NCBI GenBank assembly: GCA_016218495.1
Contig: JACRDU010000148.1
Coordinates: 1 to 46,693, forward strand
DNA: 46,693 bases
Direction of reading: 5' to 3'
Source: Elusimicrobiota bacterium
GTDB lineage: Bacteria > Elusimicrobiota > Elusimicrobia > UBA1565
Numbering within the stretch: position 1 is the first letter of the stretch; every line of letters starts with the position of its first letter. Of this stretch, positions 7,435 through 17,200 are shown piece after piece. Below the pieces are notes generated by a model. It was not told the DNA's origin. It saw only the letters and a list, made by a program, of their open reading frames with translations, and did no database searches. The position numbers and the translations under genes are program-made.

Positions 7435-9762
7435 TCAGCGGGACGCGGGGCCGACGGGGACGCCGCGGTCGGCCTCGAGCGAGGCCCGGATCATCTCGGC
7501 GAGCAGCCGCGCCTCGGCCGAGGTCCCGCGCCCGGCGGCGCGCTCTTCGGCGAGCAGCTTCGCGTAGGAGTCCTGCAGGCCGGCGAGCTCCTCGGCGCCG
7601 ACCAGGTTCAGCACCATGTCGGCGGCGCCCTTGAGCGGCAGGATGTGGGTCTTCTCGTTCTCGAGGATGCGCGCCCAGCCCTTGAGGTTCTCCCCGATGG
7701 GCTTGCCGCGGGCGACCCGGTCGCGGGCCAGGCGGCGGGCCAGGCGCACGACGGCGGGGGCGTCGAGGTAGACGTTGAGCGACTCGTGGCCGCGCGCGGC
7801 GGCGAGCAGGCCCGGGTGCGAGGCGAAGATGGAGTCGACGACGAGCACCTCGTCGGGGCCCAGCTGCATGTACTCGCCCGAGTCGAAGCGCGTCACGCCC
7901 GAGGCCATGTCGTGGACCGGGAGCTCGACGCGGCCGCCGGCCAGCAGGGTCCTGATGTCGGCCGCCACGCGCTCGAGCAGCATGGCGTCGGGGCGGTCGA
8001 AGTCGGGCTGGCCCTTGGCGTCCACCGGGACCTCGGGGCGGCTCTTGAAGTAGCGGTCGACCTCCAGCGAGCGGATGCGGCCGCCCAGGCCGGCCTCGAG
8101 GCTCTTGGCCAAGGTCGACTTGCCGGCGGCGGTGGGGGCCTCGAGGAAGATGACGCTGCGGCCCGGCAGGGCCTTGGCCCGCGCCGTCATCGCGTCGAGC
8201 TGGGGCTTGGCCTCGGGGCCGGCGAAGGAGGAGAGGTCGGCGCCGTCGAAGGCCGGGGCCAGCTCCGCCTTCTCGGCGGCAGGGGCGGCTTCGCGCCCCT
8301 TGCCTTCGGCGCCGCGGCCGCGCGAGACGAGGGAGAGAACCTTGTCGACGAGCCGGACGATCGGGCCGACCAAGGCGTTGGTGACGCGCGGCGCGTAGAT
8401 CTGGCCCAGCACGATGCCGGCCGTCAGGATGCCGATGCCCGCGTTCATGGCCCAGCGCAGGTCGCCGGTGACCAGCGCGGTGAAGAGGTGCAGCAGGCTG
8501 CCGCCGGCCACCAGGGCGGGATAGAGCGGCGCGACGCCCTCGGCGACGCGCTTCTCGGTCTCCCAGACGCGGAAGTTGTGCCGGATCTGCGGGAAGTTGA
8601 GCACCCACAGGAGCCCCATCGCGCCGGTGAAGGAGAGGTCGAGCCAGGCCTTGAGGGGCATCAGGGCCTGGGTCGCGATGAGCGGCAGCGGCGCCAGCGA
8701 GGCCGCCACGGTCAGGGCCGACGCCTTCATCTCGGCCTTGTCGCGCTTGTACCAGTTGATCTGCCCGATGACGATGGCGCTCTCGAGCACGCCGGCCACG
8801 TTGGCCAGGTTCCACCAGATGCTGGCGCCCTGGCCGATCGAGACGACCGACAGCAGGGTGGCCGCGCCGAACCAGATGAGCGGGCTGGCTATGACCAGGT
8901 CCTTCACGGTGGCCTTGCCGCCCTTGAAGTTCTTGACGATCTGCGGGATGCCGATGACGGTCAGCGCCGCCGAGCCCAGGGCGGCGACGATTCCGGCGTG
9001 CGGCACGAGGAAGGGGGCGGCGGCCGCGGCAGTGACGAGGCCCAGCGCCAGGGCGGTCTTGCGCACCGCGGGGCGAGACCAGAATGAGGCTTGCGCGGGC
9101 GCCGCCGATGGGGCGACGGGCTCGGCCTTCGCCTGCGCCGCCGGGGCCGACGGGGCCAAGAGGCCGGAGGCGGCGCGGCCCGTGAGCTCCGCGCGCACGG
9201 CGGCGGCGGGGGCGGCCACATCGCCCGAGCCGGAGATGAGGCGGCGGTTGAGCAGGGCTTCGAAGCTGGAGGCGGCCGAGCCCTTCGCGCCTTCGACCGG
9301 CATTTCGGAGGCCTGGGCGGAGAGCTCGAGGCCTTCCTTCTTCGCGGCCTCGCGCTGGGCGGCGGCTTCGGCTTTCGCGGGGGTCGCCCCGACGGCCGGG
9401 GCGCGCAGGACGGGGGAGGCAAAGAGGGGCGCGGCGGCCCGGGCCTGGGCCAAAGGCGCCGCCGTGACGGAGGCGGCGGCCGCCGCCTGGGCTGAAGCCG
9501 CCCGGGGCGACGCCGTCGGAGAGGCCAGCGCCGGCAAGGTCGGCAGCACGGAGGGCGAGGCCAGGCTCGCATTGAAGCCGGAGAGGGTCGGGACGGAGAG
9601 GGGCGCCATGGACCCGACGGGGACCGGGGCGACGCCCACGGAGACGACGGGAGCCTGGACCTGGGCGCGGACGTTGTACTGGGCCAGGACTTCGGAGACC
9701 CCGGGCCCCATGGCCCAGAGGGCTTGGAGGGTAGCTATCAAGGACGCCGCGGTCTTCTTCAT
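7435..9762 (-). CDS. PQ-loop-like membrane segment fused to a uridine-kinase-like domain
   Basis: 775 residues from the ATG at 9762, preferred over the ATG at 9774 because GAGAGG lies 4 bases before it. Layout: signal-like helix (MKKTAASLIATLQALWAMG...AQYN), Ala/Pro-rich linker to about 225, a multi-pass region about 228-450 with two PQ-loop-like motifs (IGIPQIVKNFK near 270, LNFPQIRHNFR near 395), and a C-terminal P-loop kinase domain about 525-775. The kinase part shows Walker A EAPTAAGKST near 540, DRYF after it, VVDSIFASHPG in the position of the uridine kinase VEGI loop, and RLARRLARDRVARGK as a lid. PQ-loop proteins include SWEET-type transporters and lysosomal amino-acid carriers. I infer transport coupled to phosphorylation of the imported molecule, but the substrate is not shown by the sequence. 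Confidence 0.82.
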   Translation of the reverse strand: MKKTAASLIATLQALWAMGPGVSEVLAQYNVRAQVQAPVVSVGVAPVPVGSMAPLSVPTLSGFNASLASPSVLPTLPALASPTASPRAASAQAAAAASVTAAPLAQARAAAPLFASPVLRAPAVGATPAKAEAAAQREAAKKEGLELSAQASEMPVEGAKGSAASSFEALLNRRLISGSGDVAAPAAAVRAELTGRAASGLLAPSAPAAQAKAEPVAPSAAPAQASFWSRPAVRKTALALGLVTAAAAAPFLVPHAGIVAALGSAALTVIGIPQIVKNFKGGKATVKDLVIASPLIWFGAATLLSVVSIGQGASIWWNLANVAGVLESAIVIGQINWYKRDKAEMKASALTVAASLAPLPLIATQALMPLKAWLDLSFTGAMGLLWVLNFPQIRHNFRVWETEKRVAEGVAPLYPALVAGGSLLHLFTALVTGDLRWAMNAGIGILTAGIVLGQIYAPRVTNALVGPIVRLVDKVLSLVSRGRGAEGKGREAAPAAEKAELAPAFDGADLSSFAGPEAKPQLDAMTARAKALPGRSVIFLEAPTAAGKSTLAKSLEAGLGGRIRSLEVDRYFKSRPEVPVDAKGQPDFDRPDAMLLERVAADIRTLLAGGRVELPVHDMASGVTRFDSGEYMQLGPDEVLVVDSIFASHPGLLAAARGHESLNVYLDAPAVVRLARRLARDRVARGKPIGENLKGWARILENEKTHILPLKGAADMVLNLVGAEELAGLQDSYAKLLAEERAAGRGTSAEARLLAEMIRASLEADRGVPVGPASR

Positions 9763-9908
9763 GGGGCCTCTCATATAGAGGATAGCCGTGCCGGACGGGG
9801 CCCGCCTGGGCCGAAGGAGGCCCTCAGGGACTCCCCGAAAGGCCTACGGCATCCGTCATATCCCGGACCCCGGCCTTAAATGGCTAGAATGTCGTTCCCG
9901 GAGGACAC

Positions 9909-11060
9909 ATGGATTTCGAGCTCACAGACGACGCCAAGATGATCCGCGAGACGGTGCGCAAGTTCGCGGAGACCAAGATCAAGCCCGTCGCCCACGAGCT
10001 CGACGAGAAGGAGCAGTTCTCGGCCGAACTGACGCGCCAGATGGGAGAGCTCGGCATCTTCGGCATCATCGTCCCGGAGGAGTACGGCGGCCAGGGCCTG
10101 GACTACCTCTCCTATGTGGTGGCCGTGGAGGAGCTGGCCCGGGTCGACGGCTCCCAGGCCGCCACCGTGGCCGCCGGGGTGTCGCTCGGCATCGCGCCGC
10201 TGCTCTACTTCGGCACCGACACGCAGAAGAAGCAGTACCTGCCGCGCCTGGCCTCCGGCGAGGGCCTCTTCGCCTTCGGCCTGACCGAGCCCGAGGCCGG
10301 CTCGGACTCCCGCGGCTCGAAGACCAAGGCCGTGCAGGGCCCCGACGGCACCTGGACCATCGACGGGGCCAAGATCTTCATCACCAACGCCTCCAACGAG
10401 CTGACCGACGGCATCATCGTCCAGGCCGTCAGCGCCCGGACCGAGAAGGGCGACCCGGAGTTCACCTGCTTCATCGTCCCCAAGGGCACCCCGGGGCTGA
10501 GCGTCAAGACGATGCACAAGAAGCTCATGTGGCGCGCCTCGATCACCTCCGAGCTGTTCTTCTCCGGAGTGAAGGTCCCCGACTCGTCCATCCTCGGCAA
10601 GCGCGGCGCGGGCTCGCGCCAGATGCTCAAGACGCTCGACTCGGGCCGCCTCTCCATCGCGGCGATGGGGCTGGGCTGCGCGCAGGGCGCCTACGAGGCC
10701 GCCCTGTCCTACGCCAACCAGCGCCAGCAGTTCGGCAAGCCCTTGGCGCGCTTCCAGGCCACGGCGTTCAAGCTGGCCGACATGTACGTCAAGATCGAGC
10801 ATGCCCGCTGGTTCCTCTACCGGGCCTGCTGGCTGCGCGGCCAGGGCAAGCCCTTCGGCACCGAGTCGGCGATGGCCAAGCTCTATTGCTCCGAGGTGGC
10901 CCAGCAGGTCGCCAACGAGGCCGTGCAGATCCACGGCGGCTACGGGCTGATGAAGGAGTTCGACGTCGAGCGCTTCTACCGCGACCAGCGCCTGCTCCAG
11001 ATCGGGGAAGGCACTTCCGAGATCCAGCGCCTGGTCATCAGCCGCGCCATAGGGTGCTAG
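9909..11060 (+). CDS. Acyl-CoA dehydrogenase, short-chain/butyryl type
   Basis: 383 residues, full length for the acyl-CoA dehydrogenase family. It oxidises an acyl-CoA to the trans-2-enoyl-CoA with FAD and normally hands electrons to ETF. Seen: N-terminal helical domain (MDFELTDDAKMIRETVRKFA), FAD-binding middle (FAFGLTEPEAGSDSRGSKTKA, ITNASNELTDG), and C-terminal helical domain with YANQRQQFGKPLARFQ and QIHGGYGLMKEFDVERFYRD. The catalytic base is in QIGEGTSEIQ (the first Glu). GGAGGA sits 6 bases before the ATG and a TAGAAT hexamer is at 9885-9890, so unlike several neighbours this gene appears to have a normal leader. No ETF, thiolase or enoyl-CoA hydratase gene lies beside it, so the substrate is open. 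Confidence 0.93.
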   Translation: MDFELTDDAKMIRETVRKFAETKIKPVAHELDEKEQFSAELTRQMGELGIFGIIVPEEYGGQGLDYLSYVVAVEELARVDGSQAATVAAGVSLGIAPLLYFGTDTQKKQYLPRLASGEGLFAFGLTEPEAGSDSRGSKTKAVQGPDGTWTIDGAKIFITNASNELTDGIIVQAVSARTEKGDPEFTCFIVPKGTPGLSVKTMHKKLMWRASITSELFFSGVKVPDSSILGKRGAGSRQMLKTLDSGRLSIAAMGLGCAQGAYEAALSYANQRQQFGKPLARFQATAFKLADMYVKIEHARWFLYRACWLRGQGKPFGTESAMAKLYCSEVAQQVANEAVQIHGGYGLMKEFDVERFYRDQRLLQIGEGTSEIQRLVISRAIGC

Positions 11061-11104
11061 CGCCGCCGATGCGGCGCTGTGCTGGGCGCTCAGGCGGCGC
11101 CCAG
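11059..11104 (+). terminator. Two consecutive GC-rich hairpins after the acyl-CoA dehydrogenase
   Basis: Hairpin 1: AGCGCCGC (11059-11066), loop CGAT, GCGGCGCT. Hairpin 2: CTGGGCGC (11082-11089), 7-base loop, GCGCCCAG (11097-11104). The gene's TAG stop is part of hairpin 1. There is no T-run, so this is termination by position only. The 13-mer GTGCTAGCGCCGC occurs at 11054 and again at 11104. Confidence 0.45.
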
Positions 11105-11119
11105 TGCTAGCGCCGCGAA

Positions 11120-11167
11120 GTTGTCAATACCCCCGGATTTCGGGGACATGACGCCCGTGTTGACAAC
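11120..11167. promoter_or_regulatory. Nested dyads ahead of the giant FN3 gene
   Basis: Outer arms GTTGTCAA (11120-11127) and TTGACAAC (11160-11167) enclose an inner hairpin CCCCG-GATTT-CGGGG (11131-11145). TTGACA within the right arm (11160-11165) looks like a -35 box, but no matching -10 lies 17 bases on (TTAATA is 22 bases away). It could be an operator, a leader structure or part of the preceding terminator. Confidence 0.4.
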
Positions 11168-11206
11168 TCATACTTCCCGCCCCATCCTTAATAGTGCAGG
11201 CTGTTC

Positions 11207-14200
11207 ATGCACTCCCTGGGGTTGGCGCGCCGAGACCTGACCCTCTCCCTGAGCCTCTGGGGGCTCCTTGCCATATCCGCCTCGGCTCAGGTCCCGGGCA
11301 TCCCGGGCACCCCCGTCGGCGTCGTGGGGTCCACCGGCTCCATCGTCTGGACCTGGACGCCGGCCACCGACGCGACGAGCTACGAGGTGGCTCTCGGGAC
11401 CAAGACCACCGAGATCATCGCCACGCCGACCAGCACGTCGACCTCCATCACCGGGATGGGCCCCAACTCGGCGTCGGCGGTCGTCGTCCGCGGCTCGAAC
11501 ACCTTCGGGTCGGGCTCTTTCTCGGGGTGGCCCGGGTTCAAGAACACCTGGGCCAATCCCCCCCTGTCCCCCTCGGTGGACAACGTGACCGGGACGGACC
11601 TCACGCTGTACTGGGACGCGAACGGAAACCCGGGCGACACCGTCTTCGAAGTCTACACCTCCCTTGACGACTCCAGCTTCAACCCCGCCGGGAGCGGCAC
11701 CCCCGCCTCCGCCTTCGTCAGCGGGCTCGCCCCCGCCACCACCTACTATCTGCGCGTACGGGCCTACAACAACGATTCCGTCCCCACCGGATACTCCGCC
11801 AGCATCTCCACCCGGACCAGGGGGACGCCGTCCACGGCCCCGGACACCCCTGTCGGCCTCGCGCTGTCGACGAGCGACGTCCACTGGTCGTGGACCTCCG
11901 TGTCCGGGGCGACCAGCTACAGCGTGCGCCTGGCCTCGGACGCCACCCAGGTCCTGGCCTCGCCGACGACGACGAACGTGACCCTGCACGGCTATCAGCC
12001 CAACGGCGAATCCTCCGTCATCGTCCGCGCGGTGAACGGCGAGGGCGCGGGCCCGCCCTCGAACTCCTCCACCAAGTTCTCTTCGGCGGCGGTCCCCAAC
12101 GCCCTCACCGCAGCCAACATGACCTCGGTGTCCTTCGAGCTTTCCTGGAACGCGAACGCGAACCGGACCGGGACCGTGTTCGAGATACAACGCTCCACCG
12201 ACGACGCCTCGTACGCCACCATCACGACGCAGACCGGGGTCTCGTTCGCGATGTACGGGCTCACGCCCGTGACGACATACTACCTGCGCGTGCGCGCCGC
12301 CAACGACAACGGCGTCCAGAGCGCCTTCTCGGCGACCTACTCCACCGTGACGAACCTGACGGGGGGCGGGACCGTGCCGGGGATGCCCGGGACCCCGGTG
12401 CCCAACGTCGTCTCCTACTTCGAGATCGAGTGGTCCTGGGCCCCCGCCCTCGACGCCACCAACTACGAGCTCTACATAGCCACCAACGGACAGCCCATAG
12501 CCTCCCTGTCCGGCACCTCGGTGACCATCTACGGCTTCGCTCCCAACTCCCTCTCCTCGGTCACCGTTCGCGGGATCAACGGCGTGGGCTACGGCCCGGC
12601 ATCCCCGGGCGCATACGCCTACACGTTCGCCGGCGTCCCGGCGGCCCTGGATGTGACGGCGGTCTCTTCCGATACCGTCTCCCTGACATGGAACGCCAGC
12701 GGGAACCCGGCCGGCACCATCTTCGAGCTGCAGAAGGCCACCGACGGGACCTCCTTCGCCGCGCACTCCTCCTATACCCAGACCTCGGTCAACCTGACCT
12801 TCCTGGCGCCGGGCACGACCTACCAGTTCCGCGTCCGGGCCTACAACGACGACGGCATCAACACGGCCTTCTCGAACACCGCCTCGACCCGGACCAACGA
12901 GACCCTGCCGGGCATACCCGGGGCGCCGAGCGCCGTAGTCCAATCGACCGGGGACATCAAATGGTCCTGGACGGCGGCGCCCAGGGCGGCCGAATACGCC
13001 GTGCTGGACGCGCTGGACCCCGTCGTCCCGCTGGCCGTAGTGTCCTTCACCAGCGTCACGCTCTCCGGGCTCTCCCCGAACCAGCGCCAGACCATCGTCA
13101 TCGTCGGCGCCAACCAGTACGGCAACGGGCCCGCCTCCTCCACCGGGAGCGCGCACAGCTTCGCCAAGCCGCCCACGGCCCTGAGCGTCGTCGGCGTCAC
13201 CTCCATCTACGCCAGCCTCTCCTGGAACGCCAACGGAAACTCGATAGAGACCGTCTATGAGCTGCAGAAATCCACCGACGACCTGACCTATGCCACCCAT
13301 TCCACCTATTCGGTCACCGGTTCGACCGTCGCGGGGTTGAGCCCGTCGTCGACGTATTATTTCAAGGCGCGCGCCATCAACGGAGACCTCGTTGCGACCG
13401 CCTTCTCAGGCACCGTCTCCACCGTCACCACCGCCACCGGGGGCGTCCCTCCGCCCGGAGCGCCCTCCACGCCGGTCCCGGTGGTGCTGTCGAGCGCCGA
13501 CGTCTCCTGGTCCTGGCTGGAGGTCGCCAGCGCGACGAGCTACCGGGTCTACCTATCCAGCAAGCCCTCCGAGCTCATCGCCACTCCCCCGACCTACTAC
13601 TTCACCCTGTCGGGCCGCGGGCCCAACGAGCTCGTCGACATCATCGTATCGGCCGTCAACGAGACCGGCGAGGGGCCGGCCTCCCCGTCGGCGTCCTCCT
13701 ACACCTTCGCCGCACCGCCCAGCGGCCTGAGCGGGTCCTCGGTGACCACCACCACGGTCGACCTGTTCTGGAGCGGCGGCGGGAACCCGGCGGGGACGGT
13801 CTTCGAGCTCCAGAAGTCCAGCGACGACCTCGGCTTCGCCACTCACTCCACCTACACCGCGCTGGCGGCCTCCGTCACGGGGCTGACGGTGGGGGCCACC
13901 TACTACTTCAAGGTCCGGGCCTATAACCAGGATGCCGTCGCCACGGGCTTCTCGACGACCTATTCCACGCGCACGGCCGTCATCCTGCCCGGCGCCCCCG
14001 GCACCCCCACGCCTACCGTCCTGTCGACCGGGTCTTTGTCCTGGACCTGGACGGCGGCGCTCGACGCGTCTAGCTACCAGGTCTTCTCGGCCTCCTCCCC
14101 CGCGACGCTCCTGGCCGCGCCGACCTCCAACTCGGTCTCCTTCGCAGGGCTGGGGGCCAACACCCCCTTCGGCATCCGCATCCGGGGCGTCAACGGCGGC

Positions 14201-17200
14201 GGCAACGGGCCGTTGACGGCCGCCGTCACCGCCTACACCTTCGCGGCCCCCCCGACCGCGCTCGCCGTCTCCGGCGTCACCTCGCTGTACGCCAGCTTGA
14301 ATTGGAGCGCGGGCGTCAACCCCGCTGGGACGGTCTTCGAGCTGCAGCGGTCCTTGGACGGCACCGTCTTTACCACGCATTCCACCTACACCGTGGCGGC
14401 CGCCACGGCCTCCGGCTTGAGCGCCTCGACCAACTATTGGTTCCGGGTCCGCGCCTTCAACGACGACCTGACGGCGACCGCCTTCTCGAACACGGCGGCG
14501 ACCGCCACCGACGCCACCGGAGGCACCCCTCCGCCCGGGGCGGCCGGCGCCCCGTCGGCCGTGCAGCTCTCGACGGGCCACGCGGCCTGGTCCTGGACCC
14601 CGGCCTCGGACGCCACCGGCTACCGGGTCTATCTGGCCACCAAGCCGGCGGAGCAGCTGGGCTCCTCCCCCTCGAGCGGGTTCACCCAGGGCGGCCTCGG
14701 TCCCAACGAGCCCGCCGGAATCGTCGTCATCCCCTTCAACGCCATCGACGACGGCCCCGTCTCCTCCTCGGGTTCCGCGCGCACCTGGGCGCGGCCTCCC
14801 ACCACCCTCGGCCTGACCTCGGTCTCCTCGACCTCCATCGGCCTGTCCTGGAACGCGGACGGCAACCCGACGGGGACCGTCTTCGAGCTGCAGATGTCCG
14901 TCGACGGCGGGGCCTTCGCGGCCGAGTCGACCACGACCCTGACCACGGCCTTGGCGGCGAACCTGCTGCCCGGCACCACCTATGACCTGAAGGTGCGCGC
15001 CTACAACGCGGCCGCGGTGGCGACGGCCTTCTCCGGGACTGTCTCGACCGTGACGCGGGCGGCCTCCCCCGGCCTCCCCGGGACCCCGACCCAGGCGGCC
15101 GTCTCCACGAACTCCGTCTCATGGACCTGGACGCCGGCCTCCTCCGCTACGAGCTACAAGGTGGCGCGGGCCTCGAACACCGCCGACGTCATCGGGCCCC
15201 CCGCCGGCCCGGCCGTCGTCTTCAACGGCCTGGGGCCGAACGCGCCCTCCGCCATCGTCGTGCGCGGCGTGAACTCCACCGGCGACGGCCCCTTGTCCGC
15301 GGCGGCGACGGTCTACTCGCTGGCCAAGCCGCCCGCCGCCCTGACGGTGGTCTCGGTGACCTCGGCCGCCGTCAACGCCTCCTGGAGCGCCGACGGCGAC
15401 CCGGCCGGCACGGTCTTCGAGGTCCAGGTGGCCACCGACGGAACGTCCTTCCTCCCCTATTCGACCGTGACCACCGCCGGCGTGTCGGTGACGAGCCTCC
15501 AGCCCGCCACGACCTACGACATCCGCGTCCGCGCCTACAACGACGACGCCGTCGCCACCATCTTCGCGGGCCCGGTCTCTACGCGGACCCTGTTCTCGTT
15601 CCCCGGCCTGACCGGGAACCCGGTCGGCACGACCCTCTCCACGGCGGACGTGCGCTGGGCGTGGACGGCGTCCTCGAACGCCGTCTCCTACGAGGTACGC
15701 CTCGCCTCCGACACCTCCCAGCTCCTCGCCTCCCCCACGACCACCTCCGTCGTCCTCGCAGGCTACGCCCCCAACAGCCGCTCCTATGTCGTCGTGCGCG
15801 GCGTCAACCCCGCCGGCTACGGCCCCTATTCCGCCTCCGCCTCCGCCTACACCTACGCCAAGCCCCCCACCACCCTCTCCGGCCTCTCCGTCTCCTCCGC
15901 CGCCGTCGACCTCGTCTGGGGCGCCGCCGGCAACGCCCCCGGCACCCTCTTCGAGGTCTCCGCCGCCACCGACGGCACCTCCTTCGTCCCCCGCTCCACC
16001 TCCGACGTCCCCACCGTCTCCATCGGCGGCCTCCTCGCCCAGACCCCCTACCAGCTGCGCGTGCGCGCCGCCAACGGCGACGGCGTGGCCACCGCCTACT
16101 CCAACACCGCCTCCACCCAGACCACCCCGCCCTACCCCGGCCTCCCCGGCGCCCCCGCCGGCACCGCCCTCTCCACCGCCGACGTCTCCTGGTCCTGGAC
16201 CTCCGCCTCCGACGCCATCAGCTACCAGGTCTTCCTCGCCACCAAGACCTCCGAGCTCCGCGCCTCCCCCTCCGGCAACTCCGTCACCCTCTCAGGCTTG
16301 GGCCCCGACGACCTCTCCTCCATCGTCGTGCGCGGCGTCAACGCCACCGGCAACGGACCCCTCTCCGCCGCCGGCTCCCGCCGCACCCTCGCCCTGCCGC
16401 CCTCCACCCTCGCCGTCGTCTCCGTCTCCTCCGCCTCCGTCGACCTCTCCTGGAACGCCGCCGGCAACCCCGCCTCCACCTCCTTCCAGGTCCACGGCTC
16501 CACCGACGGCTCCACCTACGCCCTCCTCAAGACCACCCAGGGCTCCGCCGCCTCCGTCGGCGCCCTCGACGCCTCCACCGCCTTCCAGTTCAAGCTCCGC
16601 GCCGTCAACGGCGACGGCGCCCTCACCGCCTACTCCAACACCGTCTCCACCCAGACCGGACCGCCCTATCCCGGCCTCCCCGGCACGCCCACGCCCACCG
16701 TCCTCTCCACCGGCGGCGTCTCCTGGTCCTGGACGGCCTCCTCCGCCGCCGTCAGCTACCAGGTCTTCCTCGCCTCCAAGACCGCCGAGCTCCTCGCCTC
16801 CCCCGCCGGCACCTCCGCCACCCTCATCGGATTTACCCCCAACGACACCTCCGCCATCGTAGTCCGCGGCGTCAACGCCCTCGGCACGGGACCCTACTCC
16901 GCGCCCGCCTCCACCTACACCTTCGCCGCCGCCCCGGCCTCCCTCGCCGTCGTCTCCGCCGCCCAGACCTCCGTCACCCTCTCCTGGGACACCTCCGCCA
17001 ACCCCGCCGGCACCACCTTCGAGCTCGAGTCCTCGCTCGACGACTCCATCTTCTCGCCCGCCGCCAGCGTCACCGCCTCGCCGGCCGCCATCCCGTCGCT
17101 CTCCGCCTTCACCACCTACTACTTCAGGGCCCGCGCCCGTAACCTCGCCTCCATCCCCACCGCCTTCTCCAACACCGCCTCCACCCGGACCGCCCCCGCC

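Noticed and set aside
9862-9890. Full promoter before the 9909 acyl-CoA dehydrogenase
   Set aside because: TAGAAT is a fair -10 box, but no -35-like hexamer lies 15-19 bases upstream, so I did not list it as a complete promoter.
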